The notes beneath the pieces were generated by a model that saw only the letters and a program-made list of their open reading frames with translations, did not search any database and was not told the DNA's origin. A DNA stretch of 64,000 bases from Anaerolineae bacterium (lineage in GTDB: Bacteria > Chloroflexota > Anaerolineae > UBA3071), in the NCBI GenBank assembly GCA_029907105.1, contig JARYMM010000001.1:55176-119175 (forward strand). The letters are read 5' to 3'. Positions 51,794 through 60,136 of the stretch are shown here, one piece after another (position 1 is the stretch's first letter; the number at the start of each line of letters is the position of its first letter). Both the position numbers and the translations under genes were made by a program.

Positions 51794-53113
51794 GACACAA
51801 GGGATAACAGACCCGCGGCACTCATCATAGGCGGGGGGATCGCCGGCATTCAGGCGGCGCTGGACATCGCCAACGCTGGCTTCCCGGTCTACCTGGTGGA
51901 GCGGGAGCCGAGCATCGGCGGCCGTATGGCCCAGCTCGACAAGACCTTTCCCACGCTGGACTGCTCCTCCTGCATCCTCACCCCGCGCATGGTGGAAGCG
52001 GGACGGCATCCCAAGATCGAGCTGTTGACCTACAGCGAGGTTGTCTCTGTGGAGCTGATAGAAGGGGAAACTGGCTACCACGTGCGCGTGCGCAGGAAGG
52101 CCCGCTATGTGGACGTAGAGAGGTGCGTCGGCTGCGGGCTGTGCGCCGAAGCCTGCCGCATGCATGGCCGGGTGGACAGCACGTTCGACGCCGGGGTGGG
52201 CAAGCGGTCGGCCATTTACGTGCCTTTCCCCCAGGCCGTGCCCCTCAAGTACACCGTGGACCCGCTGGCATGCCTGTTTCTCACCCGTGGCGTGTGCGGG
52301 AAGACATTTCTCTGCAAGGATGCCTGCTCAGCCAGGGCCATTGACTTCGAGCAACAGGACGAGTTCCTGGACCTGGAGGTGGGCGCCATCATCGTGGCCA
52401 CCGGCTTCGCCCCCTTCGATCCCAGGGAGATGCCCGAATTCGGCTACGGCCAGTATCCTGAGGTGATGACCGGGCTGGAGTTCGAGCGGCTGGTGTCCGC
52501 TTCTGGCCCTACGGCGGGCAAAATCATCCGCAACGGCAAAGAACCGCGCCAGGTCGTCTTCATTCAGTGCGTGGGCTCTCGCGACGCCAAGCACGGCCAC
52601 GCCTACTGCTCCCGCGTCTGCTGCATGTACACGGCCAAGCAAGCCCATCTGGTCTGCGAGAAGCTGCCCGAGGCTCAGGTGACCATTTTCTACATGGACA
52701 TCCGTGCCTTCGGCAAGGGGTTCGAGGAGTTCTATGACCGCGTGCGGCGCGAAGGTGTCCTCTACCGGCGCGGCAATCCGTCGGAAATCATCCGCCGCGG
52801 TGAGAAGCTCATCGTCCGTGCCGAGGACACACTGCTGGGCGAGCCGGTGGAAGTGGAAGCCGACCTGGTGGTGCTGGCCGTGGGCATGCAGCCCCGTGCC
52901 GACGCCGGGCAGGTGGCCGACCTGTTGGGGTTAGAGCGTTCCGACGATGGCTTCTTCCGCGAGGCGCATCCCAAGCTGCGGCCGGTGGAAAGCGGCGTGG
53001 CAGGCATCTATCTGGCCGGCTGCTGCCAGGGCCCCAAGGACATCCCCGACACGGTAGCCCAGGCCAAGGCCGCTGCAGCAGCGGCTATGATCCGGCTGGC
53101 AGGGGCGAGATGA
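51791..53113 (+). CDS. hdrA: HdrA-like FAD/iron-sulfur subunit
   Basis: A 440-residue HdrA. FAD site ALIIGGGIAGIQAALDIA; CSSCILTPRMVEAGRHPKIELLT with the conserved Cys pair; inserted ferredoxin-type region CVGCGLCAEACRMHG and further Cys (GVCGKTFLCKDAC); QCVGSRD...YCSRVCC; ends at the last FAD strand (AGCCQGPKDIPDTVAQAKAAAAAAM) without the C-terminal ferredoxin seen in the other copies. The ATG at 51791 sits in an 8-bp repeat array, so the ribosome site is poor. It is 38 bp after the FrhB-like gene. Confidence 0.85.
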   Translation: MDTRDNRPAALIIGGGIAGIQAALDIANAGFPVYLVEREPSIGGRMAQLDKTFPTLDCSSCILTPRMVEAGRHPKIELLTYSEVVSVELIEGETGYHVRVRRKARYVDVERCVGCGLCAEACRMHGRVDSTFDAGVGKRSAIYVPFPQAVPLKYTVDPLACLFLTRGVCGKTFLCKDACSARAIDFEQQDEFLDLEVGAIIVATGFAPFDPREMPEFGYGQYPEVMTGLEFERLVSASGPTAGKIIRNGKEPRQVVFIQCVGSRDAKHGHAYCSRVCCMYTAKQAHLVCEKLPEAQVTIFYMDIRAFGKGFEEFYDRVRREGVLYRRGNPSEIIRRGEKLIVRAEDTLLGEPVEVEADLVVLAVGMQPRADAGQVADLLGLERSDDGFFREAHPKLRPVESGVAGIYLAGCCQGPKDIPDTVAQAKAAAAAAMIRLAGAR

Positions 53114-53231
53114 TCGCGTTCGGGGGGCTGGATGAAGCAGGTTCACTTTCTGGAAGAGAGGATAGAGGCTGAACCGGTGAAGGGTTGGGTACACATAAAA
53201 CGCAAGTGGTTGTAAGTGGCAAACATGTTGT

Positions 53232-53256
53232 GGCTTGCGCCTAAGCTGCGCAAGCC
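53232..53256 (+). terminator. Stem-loop before second hdrCB
   Basis: GGCTTGCGC (53232-53240), 7-nt loop, GCGCAAGCC (53248-53256), followed by GTTTGCC. Candidate attenuator or processing hairpin inside the Hdr cluster. Confidence 0.4.
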
Positions 53257-53326
53257 GTTTGCCTGGATGATGCCTTTTACCAGTGTACCAACATACCAGT
53301 TACCAACCGCCCATGGAGACTCGGAT

Positions 53327-54466
53327 ATGCAAATCCAAGCTCGTCAATTCGCCCGCCAATATGACTTGTTCGGTTGCATCCAGTGCGGCAAATGCACCGG
53401 CGGCTGCCCGATGACGCTCAAGACGCAGCTCAACATCCGACGGCTCATCTACCAGACGCTCGTCGCCAGGGGGAGCTTTGACCTTTTGGGCTTTGAGGTG
53501 CTCTGGGACTGCACCACCTGCAGCACCTGCACCATGCGCTGCCCCAAGGACATCAACCCCATGGAGGTTATCATCGGCATGCGCAGCGCGCTGGTCGAGG
53601 GTGGCCGCGTCCCGCCGACCGTCAAGACGGCCCTGGAATCGGTCTTCCGCCAGGGCAATCCGCTGAGCTTCGCCCGCTCCGACCGCGCCGCCTGGGTGGG
53701 TGACCTGCCGGTCAGGCGCATCGCCGACCTGGGCGAGGAGGCCGATTTTCTGTACTACGTGGGCTGCACGCCCTCCTATGACCCGCGCATCCATCCCACG
53801 ACGCGGGCGCTGGTGGATGTTTTCGACCGCGCCGGGCTCAAATTCGGCATCCTGGGCGAAGAAGAGCAATGCTGCGGCAGCGAAGTGCGGCGGCTGGGCG
53901 AGAGCGGTCTTTTTGAGATGCTGAGCGAGGATAACCTGGCCTTGTTCGAGGAGCTGGGCATCCACCGCCTGGTCACCGTCTCGCCGCATTGCTTCAACGT
54001 CTTCCGCAACGATTACCCGCGCAACGGCTGGCAGTTGGAGGTGCAGCACTACACGCAGGTCGTGGCCGAGCTCATCGAAAGCGGCAGGCTCACCTTCAGC
54101 GGCGAGCTGCCCAGGCGGGTCACCTACCACGACCCCTGCTACCTGGGCAAGCACAACGGCATCTTCGACCCGCCGCGGGCCATCCTGCGCCACATCCCCG
54201 GCCTGGAGCTGGTGGAGATGGAGCGCTCCCGTGAGCGGAGCCTGTGCTGCGAGGGGGGCGGCGGACGCATGTGGCTGGAGGGGACAAACCGCGAGGAAAA
54301 ACTGGCCAGCCGGCGCGTGCAGGAGGCGCTGGAGACCGGCGCCGAGATCCTGGCCACCGCCTGCCCCTTCTGCGTGCTCACCCTGGAAGAGGCGGCCAAG
54401 CTCGCCGGACTGGAGGAGCGCATCCAGGTGCGGGAGATCATGCAGTTGGTGGCAGAGGTTTTGTAG
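53327..54466 (+). CDS. hdrCB: Second fused HdrC-HdrB subunit
   Basis: A 379-residue HdrC-HdrB fusion, paralogous to 44071-45324. HdrC motifs CIQCGKCTGGCPMT and CTTCSTCTMRCPKD; CCG domain 1 GCTPSYDPRIH...QCCGSE...SPHC, in which the first Cys of the closing CxxC is Ser; CCG domain 2 HDPCYLGKHNG...LCCEGGGG...CPFC, intact. Thus one of the two non-cubane clusters may be altered. The ATG at 53327 follows GGAG by 10 nt; the upstream frame is made of repeat sequence. Confidence 0.87.
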   Translation: MQIQARQFARQYDLFGCIQCGKCTGGCPMTLKTQLNIRRLIYQTLVARGSFDLLGFEVLWDCTTCSTCTMRCPKDINPMEVIIGMRSALVEGGRVPPTVKTALESVFRQGNPLSFARSDRAAWVGDLPVRRIADLGEEADFLYYVGCTPSYDPRIHPTTRALVDVFDRAGLKFGILGEEEQCCGSEVRRLGESGLFEMLSEDNLALFEELGIHRLVTVSPHCFNVFRNDYPRNGWQLEVQHYTQVVAELIESGRLTFSGELPRRVTYHDPCYLGKHNGIFDPPRAILRHIPGLELVEMERSRERSLCCEGGGGRMWLEGTNREEKLASRRVQEALETGAEILATACPFCVLTLEEAAKLAGLEERIQVREIMQLVAEVL

Positions 54467-54548
54467 GGATGCGTGATCAGTGAGCGGTGATCAGGTATCA
54501 GGGCGTAAGACGCAGGATGCTTGCCTCTTGCCTCTTGCTTCCTGATCA
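54467..54548. repeat. Short-unit arrays between hdrCB and hdrA
   Basis: GTGATCAGTGAGCGGTGATCAG units, then TTGCCTC/TTGCTTC 7-bp units, filling the whole gap. Confidence 0.6.
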
Positions 54549-54565
54549 CTTCATGGAGTGAGAAC

Positions 54566-56275
54566 GTGGCTCGTACACCCAAAGTCGGCGTCTACATCTG
54601 TCATTGCGGCATCAACATCGCCCATACGGTGGATGTGGAGGAGGTGGCCGGGTTCGCCGGCCGCTTGCCGCACGTGGCTGTCGCCCGCCATTACACCTAC
54701 ATGTGCTCCGACCCCGGCCAGAACCTCATCAAGCAGGACATCGAAGAGCTGGGGCTGACCCACGTGGTCGTCGCCGCCTGCTCGCCGCTGATGCACGAGA
54801 CGACCTTCCGCCTCGCCTGCCAGGAAAAGGGGCTCAACCCCTACCAGTTCGAGATGGCCAACATCCGCGAGCAGTGTTCCTGGGTGCACGCGGCCGGGCC
54901 GGAGACCACGGAAAAAGCAAAGCAACTGGTGGCCAGCGGTGTGTCCAAGGCCATCCTGTTGGAGCCTTTGGCCGAACGGGAAGCCGAGGTGACGCCGGCC
55001 GCGCTGGTCATCGGCGGGGGCGTGGCCGGCATCCACGCCGCCCTGGACATCGCCGACGCCGGCTTCCGGGTCGTCCTGGTGGAGAGAGGCCCCGCCCTGG
55101 GCGGCCGGGCCATGCAACTGCACAAGACCTTCCCCACGCTGGAGCCGGTGGCCGGGCTGATAGCTCCCCTCATCGCCCGCCTGCTGGGGCACCCCCGCAT
55201 CGAGGTGCTCACCGAGGCCGAGGTGACCGAAGTAAGCGGCTATTACGGCAATTTCGAGATCGAAGTCGCAATCCGCAATCCGCAATCCGCAATCTGCAAT
55301 CTGCAAGTGGGCGCCATCATCGTCGCCACCGGCTATGACCTCTTCGACCCCACGGCGCTGCCGGAGTTCGGCTACGGCCAGTATCCCGAGGTCATCACCG
55401 GCATGGAGTTCGAGCGGCTGGCGGCGGGCGGCGAGATCACCGTCAACGGCAAGACGCCGCAGGATGTGGTTTTCATCCACTGCGTCGGCTCGCGAGACGC
55501 CCATCGGGCGCTGCCCTACTGCTCCCGCGTCTGCTGCATGGTCACCGCCCGCCAGGCGCACGAGATCCAGCAGCGGCTGCCCGAGGCCAACGTCACCGTG
55601 CTCTACATGGATGTGCGCGCTTTCGGCAAGGGGTTCGAGGAGTTTTACGATGAGGTGCGACGGGAGGGGGTGCTTTACCGCCGCGCCAATCCTTCGGAGA
55701 TCATCCGCCGCGGCGACAAGCTGATCGTGCGCGCCGAGGACACACTGTTGGGCGAAGCGGTCGAGCTGCCCGCCGACCTGGTGGTGCTGGCCGTGGGCAT
55801 GACCCCGCGGGCGGACACGGAGAAGCTGGCGGCTTTGCTACGGCTTTCTCGCTCGCCCGACGGGTTCTTCATGGAGGCGCATCCCAAGCTGCGGCCGGTA
55901 GACACGGCCACCGGCGGCGTCTTCCTGGCCGGCTGCTGCCAGGGGCCGAAGGACATCCCCGATACGATTGCCCAGGCCAGGGCGGCTGCGGCGGCGGCAA
56001 TGGTGCCGCTGATGCGGGGCAAGGTGAAGGTGGAAGCGGCGGTCGCCTTCGTGGAGGAGGAGCTCTGCGCCGGCTGCGGCGTCTGCGCCGAATTATGCAC
56101 CTACGGGGCTTTGGCCCTGCACCCCGTGCGCGGCGTGATGACCGTCAATCCCGTGCTCTGCCAGGGCTGTGGGGCCTGCGCCATGGCCTGTCCTTCGGGG
56201 GCCATGAACCTGCACCACTTTACCTTTGACCAGGTCATGGCCCAGGTGGACACGCTGGTGGGCCATCTGTCATGA
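54566..56275 (+). CDS. hdrA: Third HdrA-like subunit, lacking the conserved Cys pair
   Basis: A 569-residue HdrA. N-terminal VGVYICHCGINIAHTVDVEEV module; FAD site ALVIGGGVAGIHAALDIA. Where the other copies read C-x2-C...VGRH, this one reads VAGLIAPLIARLLGH, so those cluster ligands and the internal ferredoxin are missing. HCVGSRD...YCSRVCC is retained, and the end has two [4Fe-4S] motifs (CAGCGVCAELCT, CQGCGACAMACP). GTG start at 54566 after GGAGTGAG. An in-frame CAATCCG array (55269-55303) encodes AIRNPQSAICNLQ. Last gene of the cluster. Confidence 0.87.
   Translation: MARTPKVGVYICHCGINIAHTVDVEEVAGFAGRLPHVAVARHYTYMCSDPGQNLIKQDIEELGLTHVVVAACSPLMHETTFRLACQEKGLNPYQFEMANIREQCSWVHAAGPETTEKAKQLVASGVSKAILLEPLAEREAEVTPAALVIGGGVAGIHAALDIADAGFRVVLVERGPALGGRAMQLHKTFPTLEPVAGLIAPLIARLLGHPRIEVLTEAEVTEVSGYYGNFEIEVAIRNPQSAICNLQVGAIIVATGYDLFDPTALPEFGYGQYPEVITGMEFERLAAGGEITVNGKTPQDVVFIHCVGSRDAHRALPYCSRVCCMVTARQAHEIQQRLPEANVTVLYMDVRAFGKGFEEFYDEVRREGVLYRRANPSEIIRRGDKLIVRAEDTLLGEAVELPADLVVLAVGMTPRADTEKLAALLRLSRSPDGFFMEAHPKLRPVDTATGGVFLAGCCQGPKDIPDTIAQARAAAAAAMVPLMRGKVKVEAAVAFVEEELCAGCGVCAELCTYGALALHPVRGVMTVNPVLCQGCGACAMACPSGAMNLHHFTFDQVMAQVDTLVGHLS
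55269..55303. repeat. 7-bp array CAATCCG x5 inside third HdrA
   Basis: Three CAATCCG and two CAATCTG units, in frame, just before the VGAIIVATGY strand. Confidence 0.92.
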
Positions 56276-56340
56276 GAAGGGCCATTCCGGTCAAGGGATG
56301 TTCAGCGCATAGAGACGCTATCCAGCTCAGCGTTAAAAAC

Positions 56341-56366
56341 AATGCGCCTGGGAAACCAGGCGCATT
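56341..56366. terminator. Strong terminator between hdrA and E2
   Basis: AATGCGCCTGG-GAAA-CCAGGCGCATT, an 11-bp perfect stem with tetraloop. Read leftward it ends in TTGTTTTTAA, a proper rho-independent terminator for the E1/E2 genes; it may also stop the Hdr transcript. Confidence 0.88.
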
Positions 56367-56410
56367 GTCGTAACGTTCACTTGTCCGCTCCATCGAAGGC
56401 CATCCATGGC

Positions 56411-57823
56411 TCAACTGAGCAGCAGATACGGCTCCTCGACGAGCTGCTTGATGCGCTGCAGGAAGCGGGCCGCCGGCGCGCCATCCACCAGCCGGTGGTC
56501 GAAGGTCAGGCTCAGCCACATGGTCTGCCGCACGACGATCGCGCCATCCACCGCCGCCGGCCGTGCCTTGATGCGCCCCACGCCCAGGATGGCCACCTCC
56601 GGCAGGTTGATGATGGGCGTGAAGGCGTCAATCTCGTGCATGCCCAGGTTGGTGATGGTGAAGGTGCTGCCGGTCAGCTCGTCGGGCAGCGCCTTGCCCT
56701 CCCGGGCCCGGGCCACCAGCTCCCGCAGTTCACGGGCGATCTCGCTCACCCCCTTGCGGTCGGCATGGCGGATCACCGGCACCAGCAGGCCGCGGTCGGT
56801 GTCCACGGCCAGGGCGACGTGCACGTCCTGCAACTGGCGGATGCCTCCCTCTTCCTGCCGCACGTTCATGTAAGGAAATTCGCGCAGGGCGCGGGCGGCC
56901 AGCTTGATCAGCAGGTCGTTGTAGCCGATGTTGAAGCCCAGGCTGGCAGCCAGGCTCTCCTTCAGCCGCTCGCGCAGCTCGACGAAGGCCGTGGCGTCCA
57001 CCTCGGTGGTCAGGGTGACCGGGGCGGTGGTCTGGTGGCTTTCGGCCATGCGCCGGGCGATGACCGCTCGCACGCCGCTTAACGGTTTCAGGGTTTCAGG
57101 TTCGAAGGTTTCGGGCCTGGAGGGCACAGGCGCCACGGCTTCAGGAACCTGCAACCTGAAACCTGGAACCTGGAACTCCGCCAGCGCCCGCCCTTCGGCT
57201 CTGCTCAGGGCAAGCTCGACATCCTCTTTGGTGATCCGTCCGCCCGGCCCGGTGCCCTGTACCGTGCGCAGGTCGAGCCCGGCCTGCTCCGCCAGCCGCT
57301 GGGCCACAGGCGTGACCTTGGGCTGCGCCTCCAGGAAGGCGATGACGTCCTCTTCCACGATGCGGCCATTGGGCCCGCTGCCTGTGACCTGGGCCAGGTC
57401 CACCCCCTTTTCCCGCGCCAGCCTGCGCGCCCGCGGCGAAACGAAGAGGCGGCCCGCGAGGGGTTCCAGCGTTTCAGGTTCCACGGTTTCAGGTTCGGAG
57501 GGCCTGGGCGCGACAGCCTCGGCAACTTGAAACTCGGAACCTGGAAGCTGAAACCGCGATTCGTAGGCCGAAATGTCCTCGTCCGCCGTCTTGGTGATCA
57601 GCCCGACGACGGTGAGCACAGGCACCGTCTGGCCGGGGGGTACCAGGATCTTGCGCAGGAAGCCCGTGGCCGGCGCTTCCGCTTCCAGCGTCGCCTTGTC
57701 CGATTCCAGTGTGAACAGCACCTCGCCTCGCTGCACCGGACTGCCCTCTGCTTTCAGCCACTCGACGATGGTGCCTTCGTTCATGGTCTCGCCCAATACG
57801 GGGAGGATCACTTCTGTTACCAT
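56411..57823 (-). CDS. 2-oxo acid dehydrogenase E2 with two subunit-binding domains
   Basis: A 470-residue dihydrolipoamide acyltransferase. Lipoyl domain 1-80 with the lipoyl lysine K43 (ESDKATLE); then two peripheral subunit-binding domains (125-166 and 169-207) where most bacterial E2 have one; acyltransferase core from about 250 with FDHRLVDGAPAARFL near the end. The two linkers (about 90-122 and 215-250) are encoded by 7/8-bp repeat arrays and read like FQVPG...ETFEPETL. It takes the acyl group from E1 to CoA. E3 is not in the window. It lies about 200 bp downstream of E1 and ends at the terminator at 56341. Confidence 0.9.
   Translation of the reverse strand: MVTEVILPVLGETMNEGTIVEWLKAEGSPVQRGEVLFTLESDKATLEAEAPATGFLRKILVPPGQTVPVLTVVGLITKTADEDISAYESRFQLPGSEFQVAEAVAPRPSEPETVEPETLEPLAGRLFVSPRARRLAREKGVDLAQVTGSGPNGRIVEEDVIAFLEAQPKVTPVAQRLAEQAGLDLRTVQGTGPGGRITKEDVELALSRAEGRALAEFQVPGFRLQVPEAVAPVPSRPETFEPETLKPLSGVRAVIARRMAESHQTTAPVTLTTEVDATAFVELRERLKESLAASLGFNIGYNDLLIKLAARALREFPYMNVRQEEGGIRQLQDVHVALAVDTDRGLLVPVIRHADRKGVSEIARELRELVARAREGKALPDELTGSTFTITNLGMHEIDAFTPIINLPEVAILGVGRIKARPAAVDGAIVVRQTMWLSLTFDHRLVDGAPAARFLQRIKQLVEEPYLLLS
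57075..57180. repeat. Linker-encoding repeat array in E2 (copy 1)
   Basis: Units GGTTTCAG and AACCTGR that encode the linker before the E2 catalytic core. Related copies at 57465-57550 and, outside the gene, at 57861-57985. Confidence 0.75.
57465..57550. repeat. Linker-encoding repeat array in E2 (copy 2)
   Basis: Same unit types as the copy at 57075-57180; it encodes the linker between the lipoyl and first binding domain. Confidence 0.7.
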
Positions 57824-57860
57824 AACTCACTTCACCTTTCTGGCACTTCTCACTACCGTC

Positions 57861-57985
57861 TCCTCTAACGGTTTCAAGGTTTCAGGTCTGGAGGGCACAG
57901 GTGCTACGGCTTCAGGAACCTGCAATCCTTCGGGCTGAGCCCTTCACTGCCTCTTCGTTCCTCAGAGCATGGTTCAGGACAGGCC
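57861..57985. repeat. Third, non-coding copy of the linker array
   Basis: The gap between E1 and E2 contains TAACGGTTTCAAGGTTTCAG ... GGCACAGGTGCTACGGCTTC, nearly the same as the linker-coding stretch at 57080-57150 but outside any gene. Confidence 0.7.
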
Positions 57986-58024
57986 CTCAGGGCGAAGCCT
58001 GGAACTCCGCTCGTTGAACCCTGG

Positions 58025-60076
58025 TTACCGCAGTACCTGGCGGATGCCGGCGATGATGGCGTTCACGTTGGGGATGGCCGCGTCCTCCAGCGGTTCGCTC
58101 ATGGGCACAGGCACGTCGGCAGCGCACACCCGCACCACGGGCGCATCCAGCCAGTCGAACAGCTCCTCCTGGATGCGCGTGGCCAGTTCGCTGATGAACG
58201 ACCCCGTCTTGTAGGCCTCGCTCACGCCCACCACGCGGCCGGTCTTCTTGACCGATTGGGCCACCGTCTCCATGTCCAGCGGCTTCAGCGTGCGCAGGTC
58301 AATGACCTCCACGCTGACCCCCTCCGCGGCCAGCCGCTCGGCCGCCTCCAGCGCCCGGTGCACCATGCGCGAGTAGGTAACCACCGTCACATCGGAGCCT
58401 TCCCGTTTCACGTCGGCCACGCCGTAGGGAATGATGTAATCCTCTTCCGGCACATAGCCTTTGACGCTGTAGAGCATCTTGTGCTCGATGAACATGACCG
58501 GGTTATCATCGCGGATGGCCGCTTTGAGCAACCCTTTGGCGTCGAAGGGGGTGCTGGGCATGACCACGTAGATGCCGGGGAAGTGCGTCCACAGCGCTTC
58601 CAGCGATTGCGAGTGGTGGGCAGCAATGGAGCGCCCGGCGCCGCCTTCGGTGCGGATGACCATGGGCACGATGGTCTTGCCGCCGAACATGTAGCGGTTC
58701 TTGGCCCCCTGGTTGGCGATCTGGTCCATGGCCAGCGGGGTGAAGTCCACGTACATGATCTCGGCGACGGGGCGCAGGCCGCACATGGCCGCTCCCACCG
58801 CCGCGCCGCCGATGGTGGCCTCGGAGATGGGCGTATCGCGCACCCGTTCCGGGCCGAATTCGTGGATGAGCCCTTTCGTAGCGCCGTAGGCCCCGCCATA
58901 CACCCCGATGTCCTCGCCCATGAGGAAGACACGGGGATCGCGCTGCATCTCCTCGCGCAGCGCCTCCTGGATGGCCTGCTGAAAGTCAATCTGGCGGGTG
59001 CCAGGGCCGCCGGCCCGGCAGCGTTCCCGCAACTCTCGCTCGCGGGCATAGTCCTCCGCTGTCCACTTGAAGGGCGCGTAGACGTAGAGCTCCAGTTCCT
59101 CCACCGGCGGCGTGGGCGAACCGAGGGCGAATTCGGTCGCTTTCTGGATCTCCTCCTCCGCCTTTGCTTCCAGGGCGTCCACCTCTTCCTGGGTGGCCAG
59201 GCCGGCCTCCACCAGCAGGGCAGCGAAGTTGGGGATGGGATCGCGGCTCTTCCACTCCGCTTCCTCTTCCTTCGTGCGGTAGACGCGGGGATCGGAGCGG
59301 GAGTGGCCGTACCAGCGGTAGGTCTGGCATTCGATGAGCGAGGGGCCGTCGCCGCGGCGGGCCCGCTCCACCGCCCGGCCCACCGCCTCGCGCACGGCCA
59401 GCACATTCATCCCATCCACCACCTCGCCGGGGATGCCGTAGGCGCAGGCCCGGTCGGCAAAGTCCAGCTTGGCCGTGGCTTTCTCCACAGGCACGGACAT
59501 GCCGTAGAGGTTGTTCTCCACGATGTAGACCACGGGCAGGTCCCAGAGCGAGGCCAGGTTGAGCGATTCGTGGAAGTTGCCCGTGTTGGCCGCGCCGTCG
59601 CCGAAGAAGCAGAGCACCACGCGGTCGGTGCCCAGCAGCTTCTGGGCCAGGCCGGCGCCGGTGGCCACGGGGATGTTGCCGCCGACGATGCCCGTAGCGC
59701 CCAGGTTGCCCTTCTCCACGTCGGCGATGTGCATGGAGCCGCCGCGGCCGCGGCAGTAGCCGGTGGCCCGCCCGCACAGCTCGGCCATCATCTTGTTCAG
59801 ATGCTCCTGCCGCGCTTCTTCCGTTTTGGCCAGCACCGCGCCCCGGGCATGGCAGTGGCCGTGGCCGCGATGCGTGCTGGTGATCAGGTCATCGTCGCGC
59901 AAGACGGAGATGGCCCCCACGGCCACCGCCTCCTCGCCGGCATAGAGGTGGGAAGCGCCCTTGATGACGTTCCGCCCCAGCAGATCGTAGACCGTGTTCT
60001 CGAAGATGCGGATTTCCCACATCTGTCGCAGCAAATCCAAAGCCTGTTCCTTGGTCAAGTCAATTTTCTCAGTCAT
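58025..60076 (-). CDS. Fused E1 alpha-beta of 2-oxo acid (pyruvate/acetoin-type) dehydrogenase
   Basis: A 683-residue thiamine-diphosphate enzyme with alpha and beta subunits joined. Alpha part (1-about 330): HRGHGHCHARGA, GRGGSMHI and the ThDP motif GDGAANTGNFHE...VENN (159-189). Beta part from about 355: IQEALREEMQRDPRVFLMGEDIGVYGGAYGATKGL, GLRPVAEIMYVDFTPLAMDQIANQ, and HHSQSLEALWTHFPG. It decarboxylates a 2-oxo acid, most likely pyruvate, and passes the acyl group to E2. It is followed by E2; a 7-bp GCGTGAT array (60090-60125) lies upstream. Confidence 0.9.
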   Translation of the reverse strand: MTEKIDLTKEQALDLLRQMWEIRIFENTVYDLLGRNVIKGASHLYAGEEAVAVGAISVLRDDDLITSTHRGHGHCHARGAVLAKTEEARQEHLNKMMAELCGRATGYCRGRGGSMHIADVEKGNLGATGIVGGNIPVATGAGLAQKLLGTDRVVLCFFGDGAANTGNFHESLNLASLWDLPVVYIVENNLYGMSVPVEKATAKLDFADRACAYGIPGEVVDGMNVLAVREAVGRAVERARRGDGPSLIECQTYRWYGHSRSDPRVYRTKEEEAEWKSRDPIPNFAALLVEAGLATQEEVDALEAKAEEEIQKATEFALGSPTPPVEELELYVYAPFKWTAEDYARERELRERCRAGGPGTRQIDFQQAIQEALREEMQRDPRVFLMGEDIGVYGGAYGATKGLIHEFGPERVRDTPISEATIGGAAVGAAMCGLRPVAEIMYVDFTPLAMDQIANQGAKNRYMFGGKTIVPMVIRTEGGAGRSIAAHHSQSLEALWTHFPGIYVVMPSTPFDAKGLLKAAIRDDNPVMFIEHKMLYSVKGYVPEEDYIIPYGVADVKREGSDVTVVTYSRMVHRALEAAERLAAEGVSVEVIDLRTLKPLDMETVAQSVKKTGRVVGVSEAYKTGSFISELATRIQEELFDWLDAPVVRVCAADVPVPMSEPLEDAAIPNVNAIIAGIRQVLR

Positions 60077-60089
60077 GCTAACCCCTTGC

Positions 60090-60125
60090 GCGGTGAATGC
60101 GTGATACGTGGTCCGTGATGCGTGA
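60090..60125. repeat. 7-bp array TGCGTGA
   Basis: TGCGTGA, TACGTGG, TCCGTGA, TGCGTGA in tandem between the DUF89 and E1 genes. Confidence 0.7.
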
Positions 60126-60136
60126 GCAGGAATCGC

